Virus record (IMG/VR): IMGVR_UViG_3300031566_000260
Location: 1 to 29,796 of that record
Origin: a virus
Direction: 5' to 3' (one strand)
Length of the DNA: 29,796 nucleotides
Positions 1-8,748 of the stretch are shown in pieces; positions within the stretch are counted from its first letter, which is position 1; every line of letters begins with the position of its first letter. Both the position numbers and the translations under genes were made by a program. The notes beneath the pieces are model-generated. The model had not been told where the DNA came from. It made no database searches and saw only the letters and a program-made list of their open reading frames with translations.

Positions 1-194
1 AAGTTGGTCGCGTCTACCTCAGTCATCGCGCCCACAGTGGTTGCACCAGCTTGCCACGCGGCGCCTGTCCAGTACATGGCGTTGCCGACTGCCTGGATGG
101 TGAGGGTCACGGTCAGACCCGTGTTCGCCTCTCCAAGATCGACTACAAAACGGAGCAAGTCCCAAGACTGCAGCCCCTTGACTCCACTCGACAT
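1..194 (-). CDS. N-terminal part of a baseplate or tail-associated protein (cut by left edge)
   Basis: The ATG at 194 has AGGAG seven bases upstream, ten bases after the baseplate J stop. Sixty-four codons are visible, reading MSSGVKGLQSWDLLRFVVDL and then a beta-rich stretch (GLTVTLTIQAVGNAMYWTG). The frame is open at base 1. In this position a tail-tip (gpI-like) or fibre-related protein is common, but the visible part has no diagnostic motif and the function is unknown. Confidence 0.65.
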   Translation of the reverse strand, partial: MSSGVKGLQSWDLLRFVVDLGEANTGLTVTLTIQAVGNAMYWTGAAWQAGATTVGAMTEVDATN

Positions 195-203
195 CCAGGA
201 CTC

Positions 204-1583
204 CTACGTGATTGCGATGTTCGAAGCGCGCACCCGGATCAGTTCGCCGTCGCCCACCGTAACGTTCGCAGTGGGGTTCGTGAACTCGATATCCTGGACG
301 CCTGGGATCGATTGCGCTGCGAATATCAGCTCGCTCCAGATGACGTCTTGGCCGATCCCTAGCCCGTTGACGTATCGAATGAGAGCGCTCTTCACCTTGT
401 CTTTGAGGGTCGACAGCTCGCCCTGATAGGTTGTGTCCGCTGCGATCACGGCTGTGATAACGAGCTGCGTCGTCGCCGGAGCCAGGACGAACACCTGGAT
501 GCCGTCCGCTCCATACCCGGGGTAGTTCGCGCGATCGGTCGGATCGCCGTAGATGACCTTCTGAACTTCCTCGATCAGCCCGACGTACCACGTGTATTCC
601 CCAGTCACGGTGTCGAGCGCGGTCAGCCCACTCGGGTACAGCGTCTCATCGAGGATGACGAGCCCGCTGGTCGGGTCGAGTCGGTAGTCGACGTCTCGAA
701 CGATCGCCGCGGCGTTGATTTCCAAAGAGATCGTGTAACCCTCGTGCACCGGGACTTCGCCCAGAGAGAACCGCTTCTCGCCGCCTGCAGCCGACGCTAC
801 GACGGTCTCCGGAGTGCCCGAGTTGTCCTCGATCCGCTCCACCGTGCCGAACCCGTCGTCGATGTACAGTTCGACCTCTCCGGGACGAATCCCCGGAAAG
901 GTCACTGACTGTGCCGTGACGACGCTACCGAACCCGTCGACCGCGACATTGAGCGCGGCGCCCACAAGGGCATCTTCCGTGCCCCTCGCGAGGGTCCGGT
1001 AATAGGTGCGCAGCCGGTCTCGAAGGTGCGCGTCGCTCTCCTCGTCCTGGCCTCCGGACGCCGCGGTGTTGTTGTAGACGGTCTCGACCCCCGGAATCCC
1101 ATCAAGCTGGTCGGCGGTATTGACGTCGGCGTTGCCGGCCTCTCCGGCCTCCAGCGCCTGTGCAGGGATCGTAGCAGACGTCGATGACAGGTCAGGGATC
1201 GTGCCCGCCGATGTCGTCTGGAAGGCAGGCCCGCCCTCGGGCACCCGAAAGATGGTACCGATCGGGATAGACACCGCTCCGCTCGTCCCAGCGCGCCCGA
1301 ACACTGCGGTGGTCAGCGCCTTGGCCTCGCCTTCACGAACGATGATGCCTCCAGGGATGTCTTCGGCTCGGAGATCGAGTTCATCTCCCGTAGCGGTGTC
1401 GATGTCCCAAACCTCCATGAGGTTCGTCATTTCGAAGTAAGTACCGTCGATTTCGCGCGCAATGGCGGACAGCACGCTGTGTACTCCGCCACCTTCGATC
1501 ACATCTGTCAGTTCACTCCGAGCGACGACGCGGTTGATCATGCGCTGCAAGATGTCCTGAAACTGCTTCGGTTGGAAGCCCAT
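204..1583 (-). CDS. Baseplate J-like wedge protein, 459 aa
   Basis: The ATG at 1583 has AGGAG five bases upstream, overlapping the previous TAG. The sequence shows the pattern of the baseplate J/gp6-like family: a helical N-terminus (ILQRMINRVVARSELTDV), ATGDELDLRAEDIPG, the beta domain with GTIFRVPEGGPAFQTTSAGTI, QALEAGEAGNADVNTADQL and GIPGVETVYNNTAASGGQDEESDAHLRDRL, then a C-terminal part (LSTLKDKVKSALIRYVNGLGIGQDV, IPGVQDIEFTNPTANVTVGDGE). These wedge proteins surround the hub and link to fibres. Longer upstream in-frame sequence lacks a good start. Confidence 0.87.
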   Translation of the reverse strand: MGFQPKQFQDILQRMINRVVARSELTDVIEGGGVHSVLSAIAREIDGTYFEMTNLMEVWDIDTATGDELDLRAEDIPGGIIVREGEAKALTTAVFGRAGTSGAVSIPIGTIFRVPEGGPAFQTTSAGTIPDLSSTSATIPAQALEAGEAGNADVNTADQLDGIPGVETVYNNTAASGGQDEESDAHLRDRLRTYYRTLARGTEDALVGAALNVAVDGFGSVVTAQSVTFPGIRPGEVELYIDDGFGTVERIEDNSGTPETVVASAAGGEKRFSLGEVPVHEGYTISLEINAAAIVRDVDYRLDPTSGLVILDETLYPSGLTALDTVTGEYTWYVGLIEEVQKVIYGDPTDRANYPGYGADGIQVFVLAPATTQLVITAVIAADTTYQGELSTLKDKVKSALIRYVNGLGIGQDVIWSELIFAAQSIPGVQDIEFTNPTANVTVGDGELIRVRASNIAIT

Positions 1584-1591
1584 TACCGCTC

Positions 1592-3394
1592 CTACACGAC
1601 GACCGCGCGGATACCGCGAGCCTCGGTTTCGCCGATTGGCACTACGTCGACATTGATGTCGACCTGATCGGGGTGACCATCTGGTACCACGATCCGCACG
1701 TTCTTGACCAGCCGCACTCGCGGGTCGGCGAGCATCGTCTCGCGCACCTGTACCTTGATGATTTCGACTGCGCCCTGCGTGATCTTGAGACCGATGGTGC
1801 GACGCAAGCCGTAATCCGGTACCAATGGCATTGAGCCTCTCTCGGTCCACATCCGCATCTGAAGCGCCTGGCTCAGGTTGTCAATGCCATCGATCATCTG
1901 ATAGTCGGTGAGGGTGCTTCGATCGATCGCGAATGACACCCGCGGCTGGCCAGGGAGGCTCCTTCCGGTCTCGACCCACCGCAAGTCCTTCAGATAGATG
2001 GACTCGTCTTCCTGGTCGACCTTGTCGCTCCCTGCGGCGGAAATCACGGGGACCCGAATCTTGGTGCCAGGCTGCGCCGTGCTGGGCATGGCCGCCTTCG
2101 AGATGAAAGGGGCCTTGAGACCGTTAACGATCGCGATGTCGTACCACAACGACCCGTCGCCGAGCTTGTTGGCCGCGATCGACTGCAGCGTGTCCTGCGA
2201 GCGCACCACGTAGTCGATGAACGAACCATACCGCGCGTACACCCGTTGCAACGGGGTAGCTCCGGCTGCGACCAGCGCCGCCGTCGACTTCGTCAGCGCC
2301 TGTGAGCCGAAGCGCCCGACCGAGGTAGCCGGATCGCCATCCGCAGCAGCGGTCAGCTCAGCTTGCGACGCGTTCCCGATATTGCCGGCCTCCGCGGTCG
2401 ACATGCGCCCAGCGACCGTCGAGTACGTGTCCCCAAACGCATCCCGTTGGGCTGCGATGGTGTGGAGCCCATCGAGCGCCATCTGGTAGTTCTGGCGCAC
2501 CTCGTTGGGGATGTCCGCAGCGTTCTCCATCAGCCCCATAGCGCTTTCGAGGATCGTAGCCGTGCTTGTGATGAAGGTACGTCCGATCGATAGCGTGTCT
2601 GTCACCCCGTCAACGAAGCTGTTCGCACTGTTGATGATGATGTCGACGTTGGTGAGCACCTGGTCGATGGTGGCGACGAAGTAGCGCACCTCGCCCAAGA
2701 TCGCCGAGCCTTCCTGGATGGCGGCAGAGGCGAGCGACAACCCCTTGTTGACGTCCGAAATCGTGTTCTTGATCTTGCCGAGCACGCTTGCCGGGGTTGG
2801 GGGCAGGAGGATGCCGTCAGCGGGCCCAATGGCGATGAACTCCAGCTGCAGTGGGTAGCGGAATTTTGACGAGATCGCGCGGGACAATGTCGCTTCGGTG
2901 GGCACCACGACAAAGTGCTCGTCCGTCTTGGTGTCGTGCCAGATCATGTACGAGCCCGTCGCGAACTGCGGATCGCTCTTCAGCTTGCTGTAGTTGTCGA
3001 AGTAGTTCCACAGCATGCGCCGGCTCCATGCCGGTCCGGAGAGCGCGACCCCGGGGACATAGAAGTCAGGCAGCAGCGACGTGTCGAGCGACGACTTCGG
3101 CTTGAGCCCCGGATCCCACATGATTGAGATCTGCTTGTACAGCTCTCCGCGCTCCTCTACGACGAGACCGCCGAGCGTCGGCGTGATCTTCTGACGGTAG
3201 ACGCGCTTGACGCTGTAGCTCTGCAAACCGAGTGGTAGCACCATGAACTGAATCGGGGGGATCAGAAGCACGCCAGCGAGCGGTGATGCACGCAATTCCA
3301 GCACGTACGGGTGCTTCGCCTGCCCCTCGACGTACCAACTATCGCCCGTGAGGGCCCGACGAGCGACCTCCGCGATCTCCTCGATGAACCCCAT
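1592..3394 (-). CDS. Baseplate protein: LysM domain fused to gp25-like wedge domain, 600 aa
   Basis: The ATG at 3394 overlaps the spike stop. Residues 1-200 contain YVLELRASPLAGVLLIPP and TPTLGGLVVEERGELYKQISI, a pattern common in LysM-containing baseplate proteins. A long Ala/Ser/Thr-rich helical middle follows. A LysM motif occupies about 394-440 (YVVRSQDTLQSIAANKLGDG, LWYDIAIVNGL). The last 90 residues (from about 511) read like gp25: GSMPLVPDYGLRRTIG, VQVRETMLADPRVRLVKNV, VDINVDVVPIGE. In T4 and many relatives the LysM/gp53-type and gp25 functions are separate proteins, so this is a fusion of wedge components. The frame is continuous with no sign of frameshift. Confidence 0.78.
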   Translation of the reverse strand: MGFIEEIAEVARRALTGDSWYVEGQAKHPYVLELRASPLAGVLLIPPIQFMVLPLGLQSYSVKRVYRQKITPTLGGLVVEERGELYKQISIMWDPGLKPKSSLDTSLLPDFYVPGVALSGPAWSRRMLWNYFDNYSKLKSDPQFATGSYMIWHDTKTDEHFVVVPTEATLSRAISSKFRYPLQLEFIAIGPADGILLPPTPASVLGKIKNTISDVNKGLSLASAAIQEGSAILGEVRYFVATIDQVLTNVDIIINSANSFVDGVTDTLSIGRTFITSTATILESAMGLMENAADIPNEVRQNYQMALDGLHTIAAQRDAFGDTYSTVAGRMSTAEAGNIGNASQAELTAAADGDPATSVGRFGSQALTKSTAALVAAGATPLQRVYARYGSFIDYVVRSQDTLQSIAANKLGDGSLWYDIAIVNGLKAPFISKAAMPSTAQPGTKIRVPVISAAGSDKVDQEDESIYLKDLRWVETGRSLPGQPRVSFAIDRSTLTDYQMIDGIDNLSQALQMRMWTERGSMPLVPDYGLRRTIGLKITQGAVEIIKVQVRETMLADPRVRLVKNVRIVVPDGHPDQVDINVDVVPIGETEARGIRAVVV

Positions 3395-4425
3395 CAGTCC
3401 GTCTCCAGTTGTGTCGCCAAGTAGGGTCGACCTGCCGACAGTGAGGTCGCGATCGCGGACAACGTAACGCCGATCGCTGCTGCGGTCGCACCTGCGGCTG
3501 CCGCGGCAGCCGTTGCAGCGGTCGCTGCAGCCCCCGCTGCTGTCGAGGCAGCACCCTGAGCCAGCGCCGTGAATGCCAGCCCGTTCGCAGTATGCGCAGC
3601 CGCGATCGTGGTCCAGGTCGACTGTTCCGTCAGCCACATCGCTTGTTCTTGCGTCAGCTGGGTCTGAAGCGCCGTGAGCATCGTGCGACCCAGAATGACC
3701 GGTTCCTGGGTCGGGCTGGGCGCGAGCAGCAGGCCAATCGAGACCTTGGCGCCTGCGGCAGTCGCGATATTTACGTTCCCAGCGACCGGAACAGCCGGCA
3801 CCTCGACCGACGGGATGCCAGGGGTCACGATCCCTGCGGTCGCCACGATGCCGTTGAGATCGATATTCCCATCGATCGTCATGCCGATGGTCCACCCGCG
3901 CAGCGTGCGCTTCTTCTTGTAGAGCGTCTTGTCCGTGGGCAGGTTGCGAACGTTGCTCGGATGGTCGACCTGTCCCAGGATGATGGGGCGTGCCAGATCG
4001 TTTGACATGAATCCGACGATCACGTGGTCGCCGTCCATGTTTCGCGGGTCAGAAACCACCGGTACGGGCGGACCAAGAGCCCCGCCCCCGTCCGAAATGA
4101 GCAGCCCCGTCTTGATGTCGATCGTTGACGCTCTTGGGATCCACACGTCATTGTCCACGAGCCCGGCAGACTCGCGCATGATCGGCACCTGCCTCAAAGT
4201 AGTCGTGTGACGCGGATCGTAGATGAAGACATCGCACATGACTGCGGGGGCGAATAGCTGCGTCGGGTTGCGGTTAGTCGCCAATTCCGGGTCTGCGACT
4301 CCGTACACCTTCGTGATGACGCCCTGTAGCATCAGACCGTTCGCAGCACGTGCTGACCCGTTCGGCGACGTGCCGCGAGCAAGATGTGCGAGCGCAGAGG
4401 GGAGCATGGGGCGAAGGCGTTTCAT
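3394..4425 (-). CDS. Baseplate spike protein with OB-fold (gp5/gpV-like), 343 aa
   Basis: The ATG at 4425 overlaps the hub stop. The segment VVSDPRNMDGDHVIVGFM...ARPIILGQVDHP at about residues 125-158 carries the typical phage-spike OB-fold pattern of a D-x-V-hydrophobic strand followed by P-hydrophobic-ILG. Beta-type repeats with valine and glycine follow (IDGNIDLNGIVATAGIV, AGNVNIATAAGAKVSIG), as in the beta-helical shaft of spikes. The C-terminus (about 285-330) is an Ala/Thr-rich low-complexity helix. No lysozyme domain is present. Coupled by TGATG to the LysM/gp25 gene. Confidence 0.75.
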   Translation of the reverse strand: MKRLRPMLPSALAHLARGTSPNGSARAANGLMLQGVITKVYGVADPELATNRNPTQLFAPAVMCDVFIYDPRHTTTLRQVPIMRESAGLVDNDVWIPRASTIDIKTGLLISDGGGALGPPVPVVSDPRNMDGDHVIVGFMSNDLARPIILGQVDHPSNVRNLPTDKTLYKKKRTLRGWTIGMTIDGNIDLNGIVATAGIVTPGIPSVEVPAVPVAGNVNIATAAGAKVSIGLLLAPSPTQEPVILGRTMLTALQTQLTQEQAMWLTEQSTWTTIAAAHTANGLAFTALAQGAASTAAGAAATAATAAAAAAGATAAAIGVTLSAIATSLSAGRPYLATQLETD

Positions 4426-6065
4426 CCGATGACTCTACCTCCGAGCGAGATGATGGGGTCTGGCACGGTCAGATTGATGAACTTGTCGATCTGTAGCTGC
4501 TGAATCTGGTCGAGAAGGCCGAGCTTCGCCGCTGCAGCGTCAGCCGAGCCTGACGGGATGGTCGTGATCAGCGACCAGTCGACCGCCTCTTCTGCCATCG
4601 CTACAAGCCGCAAGTCCTCCTGATAGCCGCGGGACACCGTCAAGACCGTGTTGGAAGTAGGGGAACCATCACCCTCCGACCAGTTGTGCTGGACGCTCTC
4701 GACGTAGAAGGTCATGTCGAGACCCTTGAGCAGCAGATCGCGTGGGAACCCCGGCAGCTCCGCGAGGTACGCATTGCTCAGCCGGATCTTCTCCCCCTTC
4801 CGAATCTCTGGGCGCATCTCACCGATGGTGATCGTCCCCGACCAGTACCGATGGTTGAGCATGTTCCAGCACACGAGCAGAAAGAGCTGCTCACGGTACG
4901 CGATGCTCATCGGTGGCTGCGGCTTCAGCTGCCCCGCCACTTGTGCTGCTTCCCCGTCGAAGTAGATCGTGCTCTCTTCAATACGTTTGAGCCCGTACTT
5001 GTCGACAGAACTGCCATTCGAAACCGGCAGATACACGCCGAGTGCGTTTTGCTGCAAGACTGGGGCTAGATCGCCTGTCAGCATCACGTAGTTGATACGG
5101 TTCGCGCCCTTGGTCAGCGAAAGCTGCTCGACCAGCCGCGCATCGACCTCCCACGTCGTCAGCTTGAACCACGGAGACAGCTTGTTGTCGACTAGGTTCA
5201 CGAAGGGCTTCTCACGCATAATCAACTTGACCTTGGGCCCCAGAAGACTGCGCAGTGGGCTCGAATCTATGAAGACCTCGTTGAGTACCGGGTTGCTCCA
5301 GCTCTTCACCATGTCCCACACGCTGCCACCGCTTGACGGGTTGATCAAGTTGGTGATGAGCGTGATGCCCCGCAGCTCGTCCTGCACGCCTCCACCGACC
5401 AAGACGGACGAATCATCGAGGAACGCGATCCATTTCTGCGGCAACGGACCGACCGACAGCCCCAACGGGACCTCGATGTACCCACCGAGCAGCAGCGGCT
5501 TGTTGATGCCACCCATGAACCCGCGGATGATGGTCTTCACGATCGAGTCGGGCGAACCAGCACACTGCTGCAGAATCTGCGTCATATTGATGCCGGCAGC
5601 TTGGTCGATCGTAACGTCGTACGGATTGAAGAACACCGGCGTATCTGTCAGTGCAAACCCGTATGATCTGCCAGAGACTTGGATCACGGTCTCCACCGCA
5701 CCACCGCCCGCGGAAACGAGATGCCCGACCGCGTCGATGATGCCGAACGACAGCTCGACCACTTGATCGTTCTTATAGATCTCGACTTTCCACCAGTCGC
5801 CCTGTTCGAGCAGCTCGGTCCAGAGCTTCCCTTGCCGGTAGAAGAAGTCGAATGACTCTTTCCGTGCCTTCAACATGAAAGTCACTGAGCCGAAAGGCGC
5901 CTCGATACCGTCTCCGAAAGTGAACGAGATCAGGGACGTCTTCTTCCGTCCCGTAATCCCCGGAAGGTCGAACACATCGAACACGTCGATCTTGTTGTTG
6001 ATGACCGAGTGCGTGTAGAACGACAGCCGCGCGTGGGTCGTGTTCCGTTTGGCGAGCTGGCTCAT
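4422..6065 (-). CDS. Baseplate hub protein (gp27/gpD-like), 547 aa
   Basis: The ATG at 6065 overlaps the tape measure stop. Features that fit the hub family are an early beta domain (FTFGDGIEAPFGSVTFMLKA), the stretch ELSFGIIDAVGHLVSAGG followed by VIQVSGRSYGFALTDTPV at about 105-150, and a late KGEKIRLSNAYLAEL...FYVESVQHNWSEG region near 425-475 ending in an extended tail. Hub trimers lie at the tip of the tube and carry the spike encoded by the next gene, to which it is coupled by ATGA. The order tape measure, hub, spike is standard. No enzyme motif was found. Confidence 0.78.
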   Translation of the reverse strand: MSQLAKRNTTHARLSFYTHSVINNKIDVFDVFDLPGITGRKKTSLISFTFGDGIEAPFGSVTFMLKARKESFDFFYRQGKLWTELLEQGDWWKVEIYKNDQVVELSFGIIDAVGHLVSAGGGAVETVIQVSGRSYGFALTDTPVFFNPYDVTIDQAAGINMTQILQQCAGSPDSIVKTIIRGFMGGINKPLLLGGYIEVPLGLSVGPLPQKWIAFLDDSSVLVGGGVQDELRGITLITNLINPSSGGSVWDMVKSWSNPVLNEVFIDSSPLRSLLGPKVKLIMREKPFVNLVDNKLSPWFKLTTWEVDARLVEQLSLTKGANRINYVMLTGDLAPVLQQNALGVYLPVSNGSSVDKYGLKRIEESTIYFDGEAAQVAGQLKPQPPMSIAYREQLFLLVCWNMLNHRYWSGTITIGEMRPEIRKGEKIRLSNAYLAELPGFPRDLLLKGLDMTFYVESVQHNWSEGDGSPTSNTVLTVSRGYQEDLRLVAMAEEAVDWSLITTIPSGSADAAAAKLGLLDQIQQLQIDKFINLTVPDPIISLGGRVIG

Positions 6066-7945
6066 CGCAAACTCGTGCCGAGATTGAGCGTACTGGAGAT
6101 CCGACCGGTTGCGTCCTCGATCGCATACGCAAAATCGTTGATCGCCTGCCCCAACGTGCCAGTAATCGTCTTGGCGATGTTCAACGAAGCCCTCTCCAGA
6201 GCCTGCACCGCTGGGGCGACCTGGCCGCCGACACCGATTCGCTCCTGTTCGATGCCGGCGTTGGCGATGACCGAGTACCCCGTTGCGCGTGCGAGCCCCT
6301 GACCCTGGATTACCATTTCCTGGATGTCTGCATGACCGAACGTCCCGGACTTGATGCCCTTTCCCAGCTTGATTGCGTCTTCAGCGGTGATATTCGCCTT
6401 GAGCGCACCCATAGCTTGCTGTATGATCAAGCCCTGACTGTACTCGTCCATGCCTGGGACGAGGAACGACTTGAGGTACTCCGGCATCGCTGCAGCGGAG
6501 GCACCGGCGTCCTGCATCTTCAGGCGGATCTTGGCGTACTCCCCGAAGCCGCCCTGACCCGTAAAACCCATCGCTCGCATCATTCGCAGGTCTGCGCCGC
6601 TCTGCGGCCCATTCCGCCCCACTGCGGCGGCTCCAGCCCCGAAAGAGCGCGAATAGCTCATGAAGCGGAACGGGTCGTCGACCCCACTGGCGTTCAAGGC
6701 CGCTGCACCGCTCAGGAGGCCGGGCAAGCTGACGTTGTTGCCCTGCTCGTACATCCCGTGCAACCAGCTGCTCTGCTGCTGCAAGTAGGTTGCGATCTCA
6801 GACCCTTCGAGCCCATGCGTAACCGCGATACCGATCTGGTCAGCGACCTCCTGTGCGTCTCCGGTGTTCCCGGTCCACCGAGAACCGAGCATGAATTCGC
6901 CCTGCTGCTGCCCGGAAACACCGTATCGCTGCGTCATAGCGAGCGACACACCGAATTCACCGACCCCGACAGGGCGTCCTGCGGCTTGGGACAGGCCACT
7001 CGCTTGGGCCAACGCCTGTTGCGGAGTCAGCCCGAATGACCTGCCCGCATCCGCATAGCCCCACCTATCGAAGAGATCGGACCCCGGCTTGTAGTTTCCT
7101 GCGCCGCCTGCGATCGCGCCCAACTCGGCATCCATCTGGGGGGAGTTCGAGAGTGAATCAGCGACCTGCCTTTTGCCCGCAACCGTTAGAGGGGAAGTAA
7201 ACAGCGCGCGAACTCCTTCGTAAGCCGAAGCGATCATACCGATCCTGGCTGATCTAGACTTCGCCCGCATTTGGACCGCTTTCATCTGCCCCCCGATGTC
7301 ATCGGGCAGATTGCCGTACAGCTCCATCATGCGTTCTTGTGAGTTCGTGAAGTTTCCACCAACAGATCGGGCACCAAACGGATTGCCGCCCCCACCGCCT
7401 GTCGGACCGCGGAACCCCATTGCGGACGACATCAGGTAGGGGGCCGCCTGCATCTGGGCCTGCTGCCACGACAGGTGCGAGCCATAGGCTTGCGCCGCAG
7501 TCATCAACCCGCCGGCTGCCAGCGCACCAGCTACGGGAATCGCCCCCAGAGCCGTTGCGAGCCCGCCCATCGAAGGCGATGGGATCTGGGGCGCGCGGCC
7601 GCCTCCAAACCCTCCTCCGCCTCGACTGCCTCCGCCTCGACTGCCACCGCCTCCACCTCCGCTCAAACGTCGCAGCGAGTTGTCGAGAGTCGAGATCTCG
7701 GAGTTGACGTCCTTCAGCTGGTCCTTCAGCTTCTTGAACTGGGCGGTGCCGCGGGCGACACCGTCCATCTGCTTGACGATCGCGCCCATAGCACGGCGGC
7801 TGACGTCGAGCTGACGGTTGACGGACCCGATCTCGGAGTTGAACTCCCGCGGCGTCTTGCGGTCAAACACCTTGCGCAGCAGCTTCTCCAGACCGGTGAG
7901 CTGCTGCGTGTTGACTCGGATGTTCAGCGCGCTGTTATTCGGCAC
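6062..7945 (-). CDS. Tail tape measure protein, 627 aa
   Basis: The GTG at 7945 overlaps the chaperone stop (TAGTG) and has GAGGTG five bases upstream, so I prefer it to the longer open frame. The N-terminus is helical (LTGLEKLLRKVFDRKTP, LKKLKDQLKDV-type repeats). A Gly/Arg/Ser-rich hinge at about 95-117 follows, then an Ala/Gly-rich hydrophobic segment near 127-152 (LGAIPVAGALAAGGLMTAAQ), then a long Gly/Ala/Gln-rich helical region. Tape measures set tail length; by the usual rule of about 0.15 nm per residue this one would suit a tail of roughly 90 nm. I see no lysozyme or peptidase motif. It couples to the hub gene by ATGA. Confidence 0.8.
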   Translation of the reverse strand: MPNNSALNIRVNTQQLTGLEKLLRKVFDRKTPREFNSEIGSVNRQLDVSRRAMGAIVKQMDGVARGTAQFKKLKDQLKDVNSEISTLDNSLRRLSGGGGGGSRGGGSRGGGGFGGGRAPQIPSPSMGGLATALGAIPVAGALAAGGLMTAAQAYGSHLSWQQAQMQAAPYLMSSAMGFRGPTGGGGGNPFGARSVGGNFTNSQERMMELYGNLPDDIGGQMKAVQMRAKSRSARIGMIASAYEGVRALFTSPLTVAGKRQVADSLSNSPQMDAELGAIAGGAGNYKPGSDLFDRWGYADAGRSFGLTPQQALAQASGLSQAAGRPVGVGEFGVSLAMTQRYGVSGQQQGEFMLGSRWTGNTGDAQEVADQIGIAVTHGLEGSEIATYLQQQSSWLHGMYEQGNNVSLPGLLSGAAALNASGVDDPFRFMSYSRSFGAGAAAVGRNGPQSGADLRMMRAMGFTGQGGFGEYAKIRLKMQDAGASAAAMPEYLKSFLVPGMDEYSQGLIIQQAMGALKANITAEDAIKLGKGIKSGTFGHADIQEMVIQGQGLARATGYSVIANAGIEQERIGVGGQVAPAVQALERASLNIAKTITGTLGQAINDFAYAIEDATGRISSTLNLGTSLR

Positions 7946-8254
7946 TACGGCACCTCGTCCAGATTCGGGACTCGACCTTCCGCGATCGCACGCTCCCACT
8001 TGTCGATCAATGGGTCGCCGGAATCTACGATCTCGGGGGCCGGGGAAGTCCAGTGACGAATATCAGCCTCATGGCTCATCCGTTCCCACTCCTTCTTTGC
8101 CGTATCCAGCTCGACAGTCAGGGCTGCCAGCGTAGTCAGGTCGTAATCATCGATCGATCGAGCAGGTCGACCCGTGTTCACAGCCCACAGGACTTCCGCC
8201 ACCTCGAACGAATCACGCACCATCCCCTTGATCCTCTCCTTCGCCGTCTGCGCC
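7945..8254 (-). CDS. Tail assembly chaperone, downstream frame (gpT-like extension)
   Basis: This frame is +1 (equivalently -2) relative to the upstream chaperone and overlaps its end. It has no good start near its 5' end: an ATG at 8223 would give 92 residues with AAGGAG about 12 bases upstream, while the open frame extends back to 8313. By analogy with known gpG-gpGT pairs I read it mainly as an extension, giving a fusion of about 255 residues. The visible sequence is helical and acidic (FEVAEVLWAVNTG, LTTLAALTVELDTAKKEWERM, ADIRHWTSPAPEIV). It stops in a TAGTG overlap with the tape measure start. The frameshift itself is inferred; independent initiation at 8223 remains possible. Confidence 0.6.
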
Positions 8255-8710
8255 CCAAAATCGAGCCTCGTAGTCTCGGACCTCCTTGTAAACGGCGGCG
8301 AGGACACCGGCATCCATCATGTCGAGGAGCTTGTTGCCCCGCGCCCACACGGGCGCCTCATCGAGGGCAGTCGTGATGTACGCCGCCATCTCAGTGATCG
8401 ACGCCGTCGTGAAATCGAGCGCGACCTCCGGAACGTTGCCTCGAAGCTGAGCGAGGAGCCGACCGAACTGCAGCTGATCGCCGAGGCTCAACACGTGGGC
8501 TCTGAACGACCCCGACCAGCGACGGTTGCGTCGCTGATCGTGGTAGTCGACCTCGAAGGTGTAGTTCTTCGGTAGGCTCTTCGCGCCGGTGTCGTCGTTC
8601 TCGGGTCCGACCAGCTCGATCACCTTGGCCCTGGCTTCAGCCAGAGTCGGCGGCTTCGCTGCTTCTCGCGCTCGACTTCCGAGCGGCCCCCTGTCCGTGT
8701 CTTCGCCCAT
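8213..8710 (-). CDS. Tail assembly chaperone, upstream frame (gpG-like), 165 aa
   Basis: The ATG at 8710 is preceded by GAGAGGA. The position between tube and tape measure, size, acidic-helical composition and overlap with the following frame match the tail assembly chaperone pair that coats the tape measure during assembly. Visible parts include an N-terminal helical region (LAEARAKVIELVG), a beta stretch (YTFEVDYHDQRRNRRWSGSFRA, limited to the part around the Arg-rich turn) and helices (QFGRLLAQLRG, MAAYITTALDEAP). The unshifted product ends in an acidic tail GADGEGEDQGDGA. Just before that tail lies TTTTGGGGCGC, a plausible slippery site leading into the downstream frame. Confidence 0.75.
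   Translation of the reverse strand: MGEDTDRGPLGSRAREAAKPPTLAEARAKVIELVGPENDDTGAKSLPKNYTFEVDYHDQRRNRRWSGSFRAHVLSLGDQLQFGRLLAQLRGNVPEVALDFTTASITEMAAYITTALDEAPVWARGNKLLDMMDAGVLAAVYKEVRDYEARFWGADGEGEDQGDGA
8250..8260 (-). promoter_or_regulatory. Candidate programmed frameshift site TTTTGGGGCGC
   Basis: In the upstream frame the codons are TTT TGG GGC GCA; in the downstream frame TTT GGG GCG. A +1 slip of the Phe tRNA on TTTT, or a -2 slip from GGC to GGG, would join the frames. The G-run form resembles the -2 site that I recall for phage Mu chaperones. Confidence 0.5.
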
Positions 8711-8748
8711 TTTGCCGATCCTCTCTCATGTTGGTTGCCCGACCCAGC

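Noticed and set aside
1584-1850. An upstream extension of the baseplate J frame.
   Set aside because: It lies inside the gp25-like coding region, and a clear ribosome binding site precedes the ATG at 1583.
3395-3895. An upstream extension of the LysM/gp25 frame that would give a 767-aa protein.
   Set aside because: The extra part overlaps the spike gene by 500 bases and is Arg/Asp/Cys-rich nonsense-like sequence; the ATG at 3394 overlaps the spike stop and starts the plausible protein.
6062-7945. A cell-wall hydrolase domain in the tape measure.
   Set aside because: No lytic transglycosylase, NlpC/P60 or M23 motif is visible in the 627 residues.
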